DNA from: Candidatus Chloroploca asiatica
GTDB taxonomy: Bacteria > Chloroflexota > Chloroflexia > Chloroflexales > Chloroflexaceae
Direction: 5' to 3'
Assembly (NCBI RefSeq): GCF_002532075.1
Contig: NZ_LYXE01000090.1
Span: forward strand, 186,001 to 250,000
DNA length: 64,000 nt
Under the pieces are notes generated by a model. That model was not told the origin of the DNA. It saw nothing but the letters and a program-made list of their open reading frames with translations, and made no database searches. Made by a program: the position numbers and the translations under genes. Of the stretch, positions 53,833-62,630 are shown in pieces (positions within the stretch are counted from its first letter, which is position 1; every line of letters starts with the position of its first letter).

Positions 53833-55110
53833 TTACCGCATTGTGGCCGCAACCCGTTGGCCCAATTCTACGGCAAAATTGGTTCCGCGATCCCAAGGGT
53901 AGACCTGGCTCATGCTGGCCCAGAAGAGACCAGGGAGCGGGGTGCGCAGCGGCGGGATGTTGACGCTATGGTTGACCGGCACAATTGGCTGTGCATAGCG
54001 CTCACGATGGAGCCAACTGTCACGCACCCAACTTGGCTCGAAAGCCCGGTTGACCAGCTTGAGCGAGGGCAAAAACCGCTCAAGCAGCGCCTCACGGCTC
54101 AGCTGGAAATATTCGTGGTCGGGTTCAAGATAGTCACCCAGATAGAGCAGATGGTCGCCCCCGTAATGCTCGGGTGCGATGAAATTGGTATGTTCAACCA
54201 GCGCCAGGTAGGGGAACTGATCTTTGGGCATATTCACCCAATAGAGGCCGTTGGTCAGCGGACGTTTGAGGGCGAGGGTCAGCACAACCGCCCCCATCGA
54301 GTCGAGCGTATTGAGTTGAGCCAGGTAGTCTTCAGGCAACTGCGGGGCCAGGTGCGTCAGAAGCGCTGGTGATCCCGTCACAAGCAGGCGATCACACGTC
54401 TCGGCAGGCAACCCCGCACAGAGCACCTCCCATCCGGTGCCAAGCTGGTGAAGCGCCGTCACCGGCGCACGCAAACGAACTTCAACCCCGAGACGCTGCA
54501 GGCGAGCAAGCAACGCATCGCAGAAGGCCTGAAACCCGCCGGTGAAATAGCCAAGCTTGAAGCTCCGCGAGCGCAAGCGCGCCCAGAGCCAGGCCATATT
54601 CACCGTCTGCGCGTGAGGGCCAAATTTGCCTTCGAGGAGCGGCAACCAGAGTTGCTCGTAGACATTACGCCCGGCCCAGCGTGACGTCCAGCGTGCGGCA
54701 GTCGTACGCTCGAGGCGTTGCCAGTTGCGTGTGACATACTTCAGATAGAACGCCACCGCGCCAAAGCGCACCCGATCATGGAAGGGCAAGGCAGGAAACT
54801 GCAACACCTGTCGTGGCCCGTTGAGGTCATAGCCACGCCCTTGCCACCACTGCGCCGTCACCTGCCCACGAAAAAAGAGACGATCAGCAAAACCAATCGT
54901 TTCAGCAAGTTGAATAATGGCGTGATCCGTCTCGAAAATATGGTGATAGAACCGTTCAAGCGGCCATTGCCAACGTGGGTCGCGAAACCCCGAGGCAAGC
55001 CCCCCGACAAGTGGGGCAGCTTCAAAGATGATGACCTGATGACCAGCCTGCGCTAGATCATAGGCGGCCGTCATCCCCGCTACCCCAGCCCCAATAATCG
55101 CAATCTTCAT
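53833..55110 (-). CDS. FAD-dependent amine oxidase/desaturase-like oxidoreductase
   Basis: The 425-residue protein begins with the dinucleotide motif IGAGVAGMTAAYDLAQAGHQVIIFE and GGLASGF, typical of protoporphyrinogen-oxidase, phytoene-desaturase and UDP-galactopyranose-mutase relatives. The middle, YFTGGFQAFCDALLARLQRLGVEV, is the second FAD-binding stretch, and the C-terminal PGLFWASMSQVYPWDRGTN closes the fold. Substrate unknown. The start overlaps the stop of the neighbouring membrane protein gene (four bases), so the two are coupled. A role with a lipid or lipid-linked sugar would fit that partner, but this is only inference. Confidence 0.8.
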   Translation of the reverse strand: MKIAIIGAGVAGMTAAYDLAQAGHQVIIFEAAPLVGGLASGFRDPRWQWPLERFYHHIFETDHAIIQLAETIGFADRLFFRGQVTAQWWQGRGYDLNGPRQVLQFPALPFHDRVRFGAVAFYLKYVTRNWQRLERTTAARWTSRWAGRNVYEQLWLPLLEGKFGPHAQTVNMAWLWARLRSRSFKLGYFTGGFQAFCDALLARLQRLGVEVRLRAPVTALHQLGTGWEVLCAGLPAETCDRLLVTGSPALLTHLAPQLPEDYLAQLNTLDSMGAVVLTLALKRPLTNGLYWVNMPKDQFPYLALVEHTNFIAPEHYGGDHLLYLGDYLEPDHEYFQLSREALLERFLPSLKLVNRAFEPSWVRDSWLHRERYAQPIVPVNHSVNIPPLRTPLPGLFWASMSQVYPWDRGTNFAVELGQRVAATMR

Positions 55111-56192
55111 GGCGCAACTCCTGGCGCAACATCCTCACGCTCGCGGTCGCTCCGCTCTTGTTCAGCTTTCAAGCGTGCGGCCTGCTCCATATCACTCCAC
55201 CCGATACTCTTGCGCAGCATATAGACAGCCCCAAGCAGGGTGATCGGCAACCAGAGGGCCATATGCAACACGACCGTATACCCGGTTGCAAGGGCCTGCG
55301 TAACGCCTGCCTGCATCAAGACGGCAATGCCAGGGGCGTGAAAGGTACCAATGTAGCCTGGCGTAGAAGGGATGGTAGTAAAGAGATTCACGACGGCGGT
55401 CATCAGCATCAAGACGGCAAACGAGACGGTGAAGGGAAAGGCCTGGAGCACCAGCCAGTAGGTCGACGTCTCGATCAACCAGATGAGCAGCGAGAGCCCG
55501 AGCATCACCACAAGATCACGCGGACTGCGGAGGGATTGCAGGCCAATGACAAAGCGATCAAAGAGACCGTGCAGCTTCGGGCGGATGCCAGACGGCGCCA
55601 GATGGTCAACAACAAGGGCATAGCTTTGACTCAAGCGAGCCGGGCGAGCCGCGAGCACCATAAAGATGAGCATGGCAACGCCAAAGAAGAGGCTAAAACC
55701 CAGCGCAACGGTTTGCAAACCTGCGGGCAAGGGGGCAAAGGGCAGGGTTATGCCGATGAAGAGCAACATCACGAGACCATCAAAGATGCGCTCGAGGACG
55801 ACGGTTGCCAACGAAGCACTCATCGCAACGCCCTCTGTCCTGCGGAGCACATAGCTCCGCAAGACTTCACCTGCCCGTGCGGGATAGACATTATTGCCCA
55901 TATAGCCAATGACAACCACAGGAAAGAGTCGTCGGGCCGATATGGGCACCAGATGCGCAAGCATTACCTGCCAGCGCAAGGTACGCAACCAGACACCCAC
56001 AAAATAGACCAGGACGGCAGGTAGTAACCACCAGTAATTCGCGGTGCGAAGAGTCTGCAAGAACAGCCGCAGGTCAAGCCCACGCAACGCAATCGCGAGA
56101 AAGACAACGCTTACTCCCAGGCCAACCCACAACTTCCAACTACGCACCAGATCCTCCCTACCGTGACGTAAGCTGCTATAGCGCTTCATCAT
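55107..56192 (-). CDS. COG0392 / lysylphosphatidylglycerol synthase TM-like membrane protein
   Basis: This 361-residue protein has about eight membrane helices and the pattern NNVYPARAGEVLRSYVLRR, VVLERIFDGLVMLLF and TIPSTPGYIGTFHA of the family of flippase-like proteins (UPF0104). Members move lipids or lipid-linked glycans between leaflets; no MprF-type aminoacyl domain is fused here. I start at 56192; the open frame continues 66 codons upstream through the tRNA-Cys region, and that extension is an artefact of the tRNA sequence. It overlaps the FAD oxidoreductase by four bases. Confidence 0.82.
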   Translation of the reverse strand: MMKRYSSLRHGREDLVRSWKLWVGLGVSVVFLAIALRGLDLRLFLQTLRTANYWWLLPAVLVYFVGVWLRTLRWQVMLAHLVPISARRLFPVVVIGYMGNNVYPARAGEVLRSYVLRRTEGVAMSASLATVVLERIFDGLVMLLFIGITLPFAPLPAGLQTVALGFSLFFGVAMLIFMVLAARPARLSQSYALVVDHLAPSGIRPKLHGLFDRFVIGLQSLRSPRDLVVMLGLSLLIWLIETSTYWLVLQAFPFTVSFAVLMLMTAVVNLFTTIPSTPGYIGTFHAPGIAVLMQAGVTQALATGYTVVLHMALWLPITLLGAVYMLRKSIGWSDMEQAARLKAEQERSDREREDVAPGVAP

Positions 56193-56296
56193 ATCCCGGT
56201 GCGTGATCCCTGTCAATGTGACGACGCCCAAGCTCCCAAGGGCAGAGCAGGCGGCTTGCACGCACCGTATGACTATGCTACAATCGTTACGGCGAT

Positions 56297-56371
56297 GGCG
56301 ACGTAGCAAAGTGGTAATGCAGCGGTCTGCAAAACCGCGATTCGCGGGTTCAAATCCCGCCGTCGCCTCCA
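56297..56371 (+). tRNA. tRNA-Cys (anticodon GCA)
   Basis: The 75-nt gene folds as a cloverleaf. The acceptor stem is ggcgacg/cgtcgcc (7 perfect pairs). The D-arm runs 56306-56320. The anticodon stem gcggt/accgc has a ctgcaaa loop and GCA at 56329-56331. The T-arm is gcggg/cccgc, the discriminator base is T, and CCA is encoded. U73 and GCA identify cysteine. An overlapping GGCGATG just 5' is not part of it, because its pairing is worse. Confidence 0.95.
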
Positions 56372-56376
56372 CACAG

Positions 56377-56406
56377 CAGTGCCCCACCATTTCTGGTGGG
56401 GCACTG
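56377..56406 (+). terminator. Hairpin after tRNA-Cys
   Basis: A perfect 12-bp stem cagtgccccacc / ggtggggcactg with a 6-nt loop, starting 6 bp after the CCA end. Confidence 0.75.
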
Positions 56407-56469
56407 TCGTTTATACACTAAGAAGCAGCGGAATCGAGCCAATTTCAGGTCGGTAGACCTGACGTTGAA

Positions 56470-56478
56470 TGGTATAAT
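56470..56478 (+). promoter_or_regulatory. Extended -10 promoter for the TPR/B-box gene
   Basis: TGG-TATAAT lies 19 bp before the ATG at 56498; the same extended form as before ettA and ruvA. -35 not recognisable. Confidence 0.5.
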
Positions 56479-56497
56479 GCTTTTTAGGGAGGTTTTC

Positions 56498-57385
56498 ATG
56501 GCTGAGACAATAACTACCAGTGAGATTGAAGCCCTGGTGAGTGAGGGTAACACCGCTTTGATTGCTGGCGATGCCTACACGGCCCGTCAGCGTTTTCGAC
56601 GTGTGCTTGAACTTGACGCCGAACGGGTCGAGGCGTGGATCGGTCTGGCAGGAAGTGTGCGCCCATACCGCGAAAAGCGTGAACATCTGCGGCGGGCGCT
56701 CGAGATTGATCCGTCTCATGCGACGGCCCGTTCCATTCTAGAGCAGGTCGAAGCACGCCTTGCGGCCGGCGAAGTGCTGGCCCCCGGTGGGGTGCAGGTG
56801 CGTGAGGCAGAGCCGACGTTGCTGAGCATCGCTCGCAGCGAAGAAGCGGCGGCACTTGAGACCACGCCGACCGAGACAGCAACACCTGATGAGGTCGCAA
56901 CCCTCTTCTGTTACAACCATCCGGATCGCGAAACTGGCTTGCGTTGCACCAACTGCAATCAGCCAATCTGTAGCGAGTGCGCCACCCCGGCGATTGTCGG
57001 CCAGCTTTGTCCGACATGCTTGAAGATCCGACGCCCCGTCAATTACCAGGTGAGCGAAGTCAACCTGCTTGTGGCTGGGGCGACGGCTTTGATCTATAGC
57101 CTGGCCATCTCATTCGTGGCCGTGCAACTGCTCGGCATGGTCGGTTTCTTTGGCTTCCTGTTGGCCTTTTTTCTCGGGCCACTGGCAGGCAACCTGCTCG
57201 TCCGACTCTCTGATCGTTTCACGAAAGGCAAGCGCGGCAAATTGATGCAAATTGCCCTGGGTATCTGTTACACACTCGGTGCATTGCCATGGCTTGGGAT
57301 CACGCTGATCTTCGGTGTCTTGCCGCTGGGTCTGATTATCTTTACGGTGATGGCAATCACAACGGTTGTGGCCCAGATGCGCTAG
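56498..57385 (+). CDS. TPR and B-box zinc-finger membrane protein
   Basis: The 295-residue protein has a TPR-like region (about 8-85: ALIAGDAYTARQRFRRVLELD, REHLRRALEIDPSHATAR), a linker, a B-box-type zinc finger (about 140-175: CYNHPDRETGLRCTNCNQPICSECATPAIVGQLCPTCL) and three or four membrane helices (about 188-292). Its job is not known; B-box/membrane proteins of this type occur in many bacteria. An AGGGAGG site lies directly before the ATG at 56498. It is followed by the Clp-like gene in the same direction. Confidence 0.8.
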   Translation: MAETITTSEIEALVSEGNTALIAGDAYTARQRFRRVLELDAERVEAWIGLAGSVRPYREKREHLRRALEIDPSHATARSILEQVEARLAAGEVLAPGGVQVREAEPTLLSIARSEEAAALETTPTETATPDEVATLFCYNHPDRETGLRCTNCNQPICSECATPAIVGQLCPTCLKIRRPVNYQVSEVNLLVAGATALIYSLAISFVAVQLLGMVGFFGFLLAFFLGPLAGNLLVRLSDRFTKGKRGKLMQIALGICYTLGALPWLGITLIFGVLPLGLIIFTVMAITTVVAQMR

Positions 57386-57501
57386 ACGGCCCTTGGTTTT
57401 GGACGAAGCAAATAGTAAATATTTGGTAATATGGTCGTTCTATCAAGCATAGGCAGGATGCAAAGAGCGCAAAGCAACGGCACAACAAGCATGAGGAATG
57501 T

Positions 57502-58716
57502 ATGAGTGAACAGATCTATGGAATGACCCGGGCGCTCAGAGGCGATCAGAATCCGCTCGATGCGGTAGAGCAACGTTTGCGTGACCAGATTTTTGGTCAG
57601 GAACGGGCGATCGAAAGCCTTGTGCGGGTACTCAATCGTGCTCGTTTTGGTTTTTCAGCGGGCAATCCGCGGCGCCCTCGTGCGACGCTGCTGTTCCTTG
57701 GCCCAACTGGGGTTGGCAAGACGGCGACGGCCCGCGCGCTTGCCGAAATGCTGCGCCCCGATGGCGAAGCTTTTTTAAAGGTCGATTGCTCGCTGTTCAG
57801 CCAGGGCCACGAGGTGAGTGCGCTCGTTGGCGCACCTCCGAGCTATGTGGGACGTGATCAGAAGCCGTTGCTCAATCCTGAGATTATCGAACAAGAAAAT
57901 AGTGTGGTGCTCTTTGATGAAATTGAGAAGGGTCAGCCTGAACTTTGGAATCTGTTGTTGCAAGTGATGGAAGATGGTGAGATCCTGCTGCTAAATGGGG
58001 GGCGGCGCGTCTCTTTCCAACGAAGCATTGTCATTTTCACGACTAATGTTGGTGCCAAAGAGATGGTAGATTTCCTGGATCGACGCACGATTGGGTTCCG
58101 TACGCCGCATCAGGATGTCGAGGCAATGGGTCAGCAGATCTATCAGATTGGCTTCGAGTCGCTGCAGAAGGTCTTCCAGCCTGAGTGGATCAATCGCCTT
58201 GATGAGATTATTGCGTTTCGCCCGCTTTCAAGCGATGTGTTGCGCCAGGTGCTCGATTATATGGTGTTGGAGAGCAATGAACAATACCTGCGCCACGGGA
58301 TCAAGGTTGAGTTGACCACCGAAGCACGTGAGTATCTGCTGAACAAAGGGTTTGACTCGCGTTTTGGGGCGCGGCCTTTGCGTCAACAGTTGCTCAAGTA
58401 TATTGATGCTCCTCTGGCCGATTTGCTTGCCTCCGGGGGTATTCCAGCAGGCAGCAAGGTGCTGGTAACGTATACCGGGGTCGACCGGCATGGCGAGGCG
58501 CTTGAGTTCTTTTACCAGGCGGCCCCTGAATTGTTGCGTCAGGCTGAAGAATTGCGTGCCCGTGAGATTGGTCGCATTGCCATTAAAGAGAGCGAAGGTC
58601 CTCAACCGCCCAGCATTAGCCTTACCAATGAACGCAGCAATGCCGCTGAAGGTGGTATGGGTGGCCTGGGTATCCGCGGCCCCCGGATTACCCCGCGCCG
58701 CAACGAAGGCCGGTAA
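57502..58716 (+). CDS. Standalone Clp/Hsp100-like AAA+ ATPase
   Basis: The 404-residue protein is a single AAA+ module of the ClpB/ClpA D2 type: Walker A FLGPTGVGKT, the pore-loop region SALVGAPPSYVGRD, Walker B VVLFDEIEKG, sensor 1 FTTNVG, and the small C-terminal domain (SRFGARPLRQQLLKYI). The D1 module, N-domain, middle coiled coil and the IGF/ClpP-binding loop are absent. A divergent tail of about 60 residues ends the protein. It would form a hexamer that remodels proteins, without an obvious protease partner. An AGGA site precedes the ATG. A terminator follows. Confidence 0.88.
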   Translation: MSEQIYGMTRALRGDQNPLDAVEQRLRDQIFGQERAIESLVRVLNRARFGFSAGNPRRPRATLLFLGPTGVGKTATARALAEMLRPDGEAFLKVDCSLFSQGHEVSALVGAPPSYVGRDQKPLLNPEIIEQENSVVLFDEIEKGQPELWNLLLQVMEDGEILLLNGGRRVSFQRSIVIFTTNVGAKEMVDFLDRRTIGFRTPHQDVEAMGQQIYQIGFESLQKVFQPEWINRLDEIIAFRPLSSDVLRQVLDYMVLESNEQYLRHGIKVELTTEAREYLLNKGFDSRFGARPLRQQLLKYIDAPLADLLASGGIPAGSKVLVTYTGVDRHGEALEFFYQAAPELLRQAEELRAREIGRIAIKESEGPQPPSISLTNERSNAAEGGMGGLGIRGPRITPRRNEGR

Positions 58717-58739
58717 GCTTGAGCATGAGTGGCAGATCA

Positions 58740-58765
58740 ACGGCCAGCAAAACTGGCCGTTTTTG
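58740..58765. terminator. Terminator after the AAA+ gene
   Basis: An 8-bp stem acggccag / ctggccgt with a 5-nt loop, followed by ttttt; also next to the stop of the convergent helicase gene. Confidence 0.8.
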
Positions 58766-58777
58766 TGTTTCGCGTGG

Positions 58778-61276
58778 TTAGGATACTTTTTCCAGAGGCG
58801 CGATGCTCGCCAGCAGTTTGACAAAACCTCGGCTGCGAAACTCGACGGTGATGTGCCATTCGACGGTGCGCCGGGTGCGTCGTTGATCAATCGCCACGAC
58901 CGTACCAGGGCCAAAGTGGGGATGACGTACCGCTTCACCAATGCGGTAGTCGGGCGGATCGGCAGGTGAGCGCACACGTTCATCTGCTGGCACCGGTGCA
59001 GGCTCTGGGAAGAGACACGCGAAGTCGGGAAAGGGGGCCAGGTCAGGCGCGAGCTTATCATCCGCCAGGGTTCGCCAGAAGGCTTCGTCGGCGGGTGTGA
59101 TGTTGTGCCGTTCGGTGAGTTGCTGGTCGCGAAGCAACGCTAGCAAGCCGAGGAGACGGGCAACGAACCGGGTACGCAGGGGCGGCGCGATCTTCCACCA
59201 GTGGGTGAAAAAGCGTTCTTGCCCGTACTGACGAGGAAAAGGGAGCATCCGCACGGCGGCGACTGCCGTCCAGGTCGCCGGGTCGCTCGCGAGCAACGCA
59301 CCAATGACGGTGCCCCACTCCAACACCGTATCTACATCAGCGGCGAGCAAGAAGGGCGAGAGTTGCGCATCCCCTCCATTGACCGCATAGAGGTACAGGT
59401 CGCGCCGTGCCCGCGTGATGGCAACATAGAGCAAGCGACGTTCTTCATCAATGTCATCGGAACCACCGCAGGGAAGATAGCCAGCATTGCAATTGGGCAG
59501 CAACACCACCGGCCATTCGAGCCCCTTGGAGCGATGGATCGTGCGAATGTCCACCCCGTCAGACGGAGCATCGCGCTGAGCCTGTAGTCGTTCCGCCGCT
59601 AGTTCTTCCAGATGCTGAAGCAACTGATCCAGATTACCTTTACCTGCGGCATACTGCAGAAAAGCCGCCACATTCCCCGCTCGTCCCGCCCCTGTCTCGG
59701 CGCTGCCACTCTGCTCACGCAAGAAGGACTGGTAGGCCAGGCGCCGATCCAACTCCAGCAGGAGTTGATCGGCAGGAAGGGTCGCCCGCATATCACCAAG
59801 CCAGACCAGCAGATCGGCGAGTTCCTGCAGCTTCACGGCGAGCCGATCATGCACCCGGGGCATCAGTTCGACCAGGGCATCACTGAGCGGTACATGACGA
59901 CTGGTCGCCAGCGCCAGCACTTCATTGGCAAGCTGACGTGAGAGATAACGCCGCGGTCGGTTGTAGAGCGCACGCCAGCAGGCGGCAACACGTTCAGCCT
60001 CTTCGCCCACGAGGGTTTGCCCACGACGCAACTGGGCATCACCGGCGGCGAGTTCGGCATACTTCAACAGATCGGCCACCTCGCGCCGCGCAAAAAAGGG
60101 CTCGTCCCCGGCAATGCGATACGGAATACCCGCCTCGATCAGCGCCTGTTCGACCGCCGGCGTCTGCGCGGTAAGCCGCACGAGGATCGCAATCTGTGGA
60201 TAGGTATACCCCTGACGTAGGGCGGCAGCAATATCGGCAACCATCTGCTGACCCATGGCCTGGACATCAAGTGCCCGGCGTAGCAGGGTGCAGCCGGCAA
60301 AACCCTGGGTTATCACCAACTGCTTGGGGTAGCGATCACGATTCTGCGTAATGACACTGTTGGCCAGCAGAATCTGCGAGGCCTGGCAGCGAAAATTCTC
60401 GGTGATCGTATAGACAACCGCCCCATAGCGCTGCTCAAACTCGCGAAAAAAGCTCATACTGGCCCCACGAAAGCCGTAGATCGTCTGGTCGTCATCACCG
60501 ATCGCCATATAGTTGCGATGCACCTTCGTCAAGCGATCAAGGATCTCGGCCTGAGCCAGATTGACATCCTGGAACTCATCAACAATGACGGCATCAAAAC
60601 GCTGCTGCCAGCGCGTGCAAAGCGCGGGACTACGCATCAGGGCTTCCCAGCTCAACATCAGCATATCATCGAAGGTCAGCCAGCCGCGTTCACGGCGCAC
60701 CTCCTCGTGCAACCGATAGAGGTCACGGTACCAGGGCATGCCAGGTGGAGCAATGGCCTGACTCGCTACGGTCATAGCCTCTTCGGGCAAACCACTGGTT
60801 GCGAGATCAGGGTAACAGAGATTGCCCTTGCAGGCACCGAGGTAATCAAGAAAATCCTGCTCATCAAGGGCATCGAGCGCATCGGCGGGAATAACCTGGG
60901 TCGTACGCGCACGATCACGGGCTGTCCAGAGGATCTGGCGTTCCTCGCCGTTCATTTTGAGGGCATTTTGGGCCAGTGGAGGTAAGGCCCCACATTCGGC
61001 CGCATCATTGACAATCTTCAGGCCAAGCCCATGGAGTGTGCGACGGATCACGCGGCGACAGTGCGGCCAAGCCGCCAGCGCCTCGCCGAGGTCATCAACG
61101 GCGGCCTTGCTAAAAGAACTGACGAGGATCCGGTCAGGGGCAAAGATGCGCTCACGCACCAGACGCTCGACGCGATGCACCATGGCCGTCGTCTTGCCGG
61201 CTCCTGCCACAGCAAAAACCATGGCCGGGCCATGGTTATGGGCAACGATCTGTTGTTGTTGCTCGGTGAGTTGCAT
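58778..61276 (-). CDS. UvrD/PcrA-type helicase with C-terminal tudor-like domain (copy 2)
   Basis: The 832-residue SF1 helicase has a Q-motif start (LTEQQQQIVAHNHG), Walker A FAVAGAGKTT, SSFSKAAVDDLGE, Walker B VDEFQDVNLAQAEI, GDDDQTIYGFRGA, and the C-terminal IRTIHRSKGLEWPVVLLPN and RRLLYVAITRARRDLY. Near the end a short domain (RIGEAVRHPHFGPGTVVAI) resembles the tudor-like fold in PcrA that contacts RNA polymerase. It is longer than copy 1 and diverges from it clearly. Just before the ATG at 61276 lies the sequence GGCCCCCAGGCGACGCC (minus strand), related to the conserved flank of the upstream hairpin family. Confidence 0.93.
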   Translation of the reverse strand: MQLTEQQQQIVAHNHGPAMVFAVAGAGKTTAMVHRVERLVRERIFAPDRILVSSFSKAAVDDLGEALAAWPHCRRVIRRTLHGLGLKIVNDAAECGALPPLAQNALKMNGEERQILWTARDRARTTQVIPADALDALDEQDFLDYLGACKGNLCYPDLATSGLPEEAMTVASQAIAPPGMPWYRDLYRLHEEVRRERGWLTFDDMLMLSWEALMRSPALCTRWQQRFDAVIVDEFQDVNLAQAEILDRLTKVHRNYMAIGDDDQTIYGFRGASMSFFREFEQRYGAVVYTITENFRCQASQILLANSVITQNRDRYPKQLVITQGFAGCTLLRRALDVQAMGQQMVADIAAALRQGYTYPQIAILVRLTAQTPAVEQALIEAGIPYRIAGDEPFFARREVADLLKYAELAAGDAQLRRGQTLVGEEAERVAACWRALYNRPRRYLSRQLANEVLALATSRHVPLSDALVELMPRVHDRLAVKLQELADLLVWLGDMRATLPADQLLLELDRRLAYQSFLREQSGSAETGAGRAGNVAAFLQYAAGKGNLDQLLQHLEELAAERLQAQRDAPSDGVDIRTIHRSKGLEWPVVLLPNCNAGYLPCGGSDDIDEERRLLYVAITRARRDLYLYAVNGGDAQLSPFLLAADVDTVLEWGTVIGALLASDPATWTAVAAVRMLPFPRQYGQERFFTHWWKIAPPLRTRFVARLLGLLALLRDQQLTERHNITPADEAFWRTLADDKLAPDLAPFPDFACLFPEPAPVPADERVRSPADPPDYRIGEAVRHPHFGPGTVVAIDQRRTRRTVEWHITVEFRSRGFVKLLASIAPLEKVS

Positions 61277-61339
61277 GCTTCGGCGTCGCCTGGGGGCCTG
61301 CGGCCTCAAACCTCAGGTAAGTTGGTCATTTTTGAAGGC

Positions 61340-61376
61340 CTACGGATGAGGATGCCGACGGCACCCTCATCCGTAG
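61340..61376 (-). terminator. Terminator after SPFH gene
   Basis: An 11-bp stem ctacggatgag / ctcatccgtag with an inner gatgccgacggcacc loop lies 16 bp after the stop at 61393 on the minus strand. Confidence 0.65.
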
Positions 61377-61392
61377 ACGCTCTCATTCTCAT

Positions 61393-62340
61393 CTACGGCG
61401 TCGTCTCGGTCACCGGCTCACCAACCGGCTCAGCCGGAGCGGCAGGCTGTTGCTGAACCGGATTCGACATAATGTCATCGGAGGGAATGCTGACGAAGGG
61501 CATAAACCCATTGTCGCCACTCCCCATAAAGCGGGGCAAGATGCCATCCCAGCGCTCGATCATACGCAACTGCAGCAACTCGGGTGAGATAACTTCGCGC
61601 TGGAGGCGCAGGGCCTCGGCTTCGGCGCGGGCAACCTCAAGCCGAGCCTTGGCCTCAGCCTCGGCGCGGGCAACCTGCTGCTGAGCCTCGATCCGAGCAC
61701 GCTCAAGCTCACGCGTAGCACGGAGGGCATCCTGCTCAGCGACCTGCTTGGCCTCGATTGCTCGTGCAAACTCGGGGCTAAAATTGAAATCGGTGATCGA
61801 CACGCTCTCGACAATAACACCACGTGGGGTCAATTGTTCGACGAGCACATCACGCATCTGCAATGAAACTTCGGGTCGACGGGTAATCAATTCTTCAGCC
61901 GTAAAACGCGCCGTCACTGCTTTGAGCGCTTCCTGAATGGCTGGATCAACGACACGACGCTCGTAATCCACCCCGATCTCCCGAACCAGACGATCAACCG
62001 TGGCTGAGTCAGGCCGGTAGTTAATCACGAGTTGCGTCGTCACGGTCTGAAGGTCACGTGAAGCGGCAGTTGACTGCGACTCATAGCGTTGTGTACGCAC
62101 CTCAACTACGGTGACCGACGTGATAAACGGCATACGGAAGTGCAAGCCTTCACCATAGACAGTCGTAATTTCACCAAAAGTCTTGACGACACCACGGGTA
62201 CCAGCCTGAACCTGGGTTACCGAATTGGTGAGCAAGATCGCACCAACGGCCAGCAGAATGACCACCCCGGTGAGGAGCGGAACAAGTGCCCGGGGTGAAG
62301 AAGGGCCGGGCATGGGTACTCTGGAAGGTCCTTGAGACAT
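61393..62340 (-). CDS. SPFH/prohibitin-family membrane protein (HflC-like)
   Basis: The 315-residue protein has one N-terminal membrane helix (about 19-42, ALVPLLTGVVILLAVGAILLT) and an SPFH domain (GTRGVVKTFGEITTVYGEGLHFRMPFI...), followed by a long coiled coil rich in Ala, Glu, Arg (about 200-255: EQDALRATRELERARIEAQQ) and a Pro-rich end. SPFH proteins assemble ring-like scaffolds that organise membrane domains or regulate the FtsH protease. A GGAAAA site precedes the ATG; the longer open frame from 62397 lacks one. It is divergent from the secreted protein gene. Confidence 0.92.
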   Translation of the reverse strand: MSQGPSRVPMPGPSSPRALVPLLTGVVILLAVGAILLTNSVTQVQAGTRGVVKTFGEITTVYGEGLHFRMPFITSVTVVEVRTQRYESQSTAASRDLQTVTTQLVINYRPDSATVDRLVREIGVDYERRVVDPAIQEALKAVTARFTAEELITRRPEVSLQMRDVLVEQLTPRGVIVESVSITDFNFSPEFARAIEAKQVAEQDALRATRELERARIEAQQQVARAEAEAKARLEVARAEAEALRLQREVISPELLQLRMIERWDGILPRFMGSGDNGFMPFVSIPSDDIMSNPVQQQPAAPAEPVGEPVTETTP

Positions 62341-62630
62341 AAGTTTTCCTTTTCTCTTTCGATACAGCGTGATGCTCTTACCACTTGTGTTGAACACGCC
62401 GTTAGCGTGTATACCTCAGTATACCGCATTCTAGCCTTGCTTGCTGCAATGCTGCGACGCGTTACCTTGTCCCCCGTTACTGCGCTAGCTTTTGCCAGCG
62501 CAACAACAACAGGTTTCTCAGCAAACTCTCAGCAAAGCGTAACGCTCTGGCAAGCTAGCTATTATCGCTCTCGACAGCCCATAGATGTATGATAGATTTA
62601 GATAGAAAGCGATCCGAAAGGGGGCTCATC

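Noticed and set aside
55158-56024. 288-codon plus-strand open frame
   Set aside because: Antisense to the COG0392 membrane protein; composition rich in His/Gln/Lys as expected for the complement of hydrophobic helices.
56193-56390. N-terminal extension of the COG0392 protein (ATAGFEPANRGFADR...)
   Set aside because: This peptide is the well-known false translation across the T-arm and 3' end of a tRNA on the other strand; the true start is near 56192.
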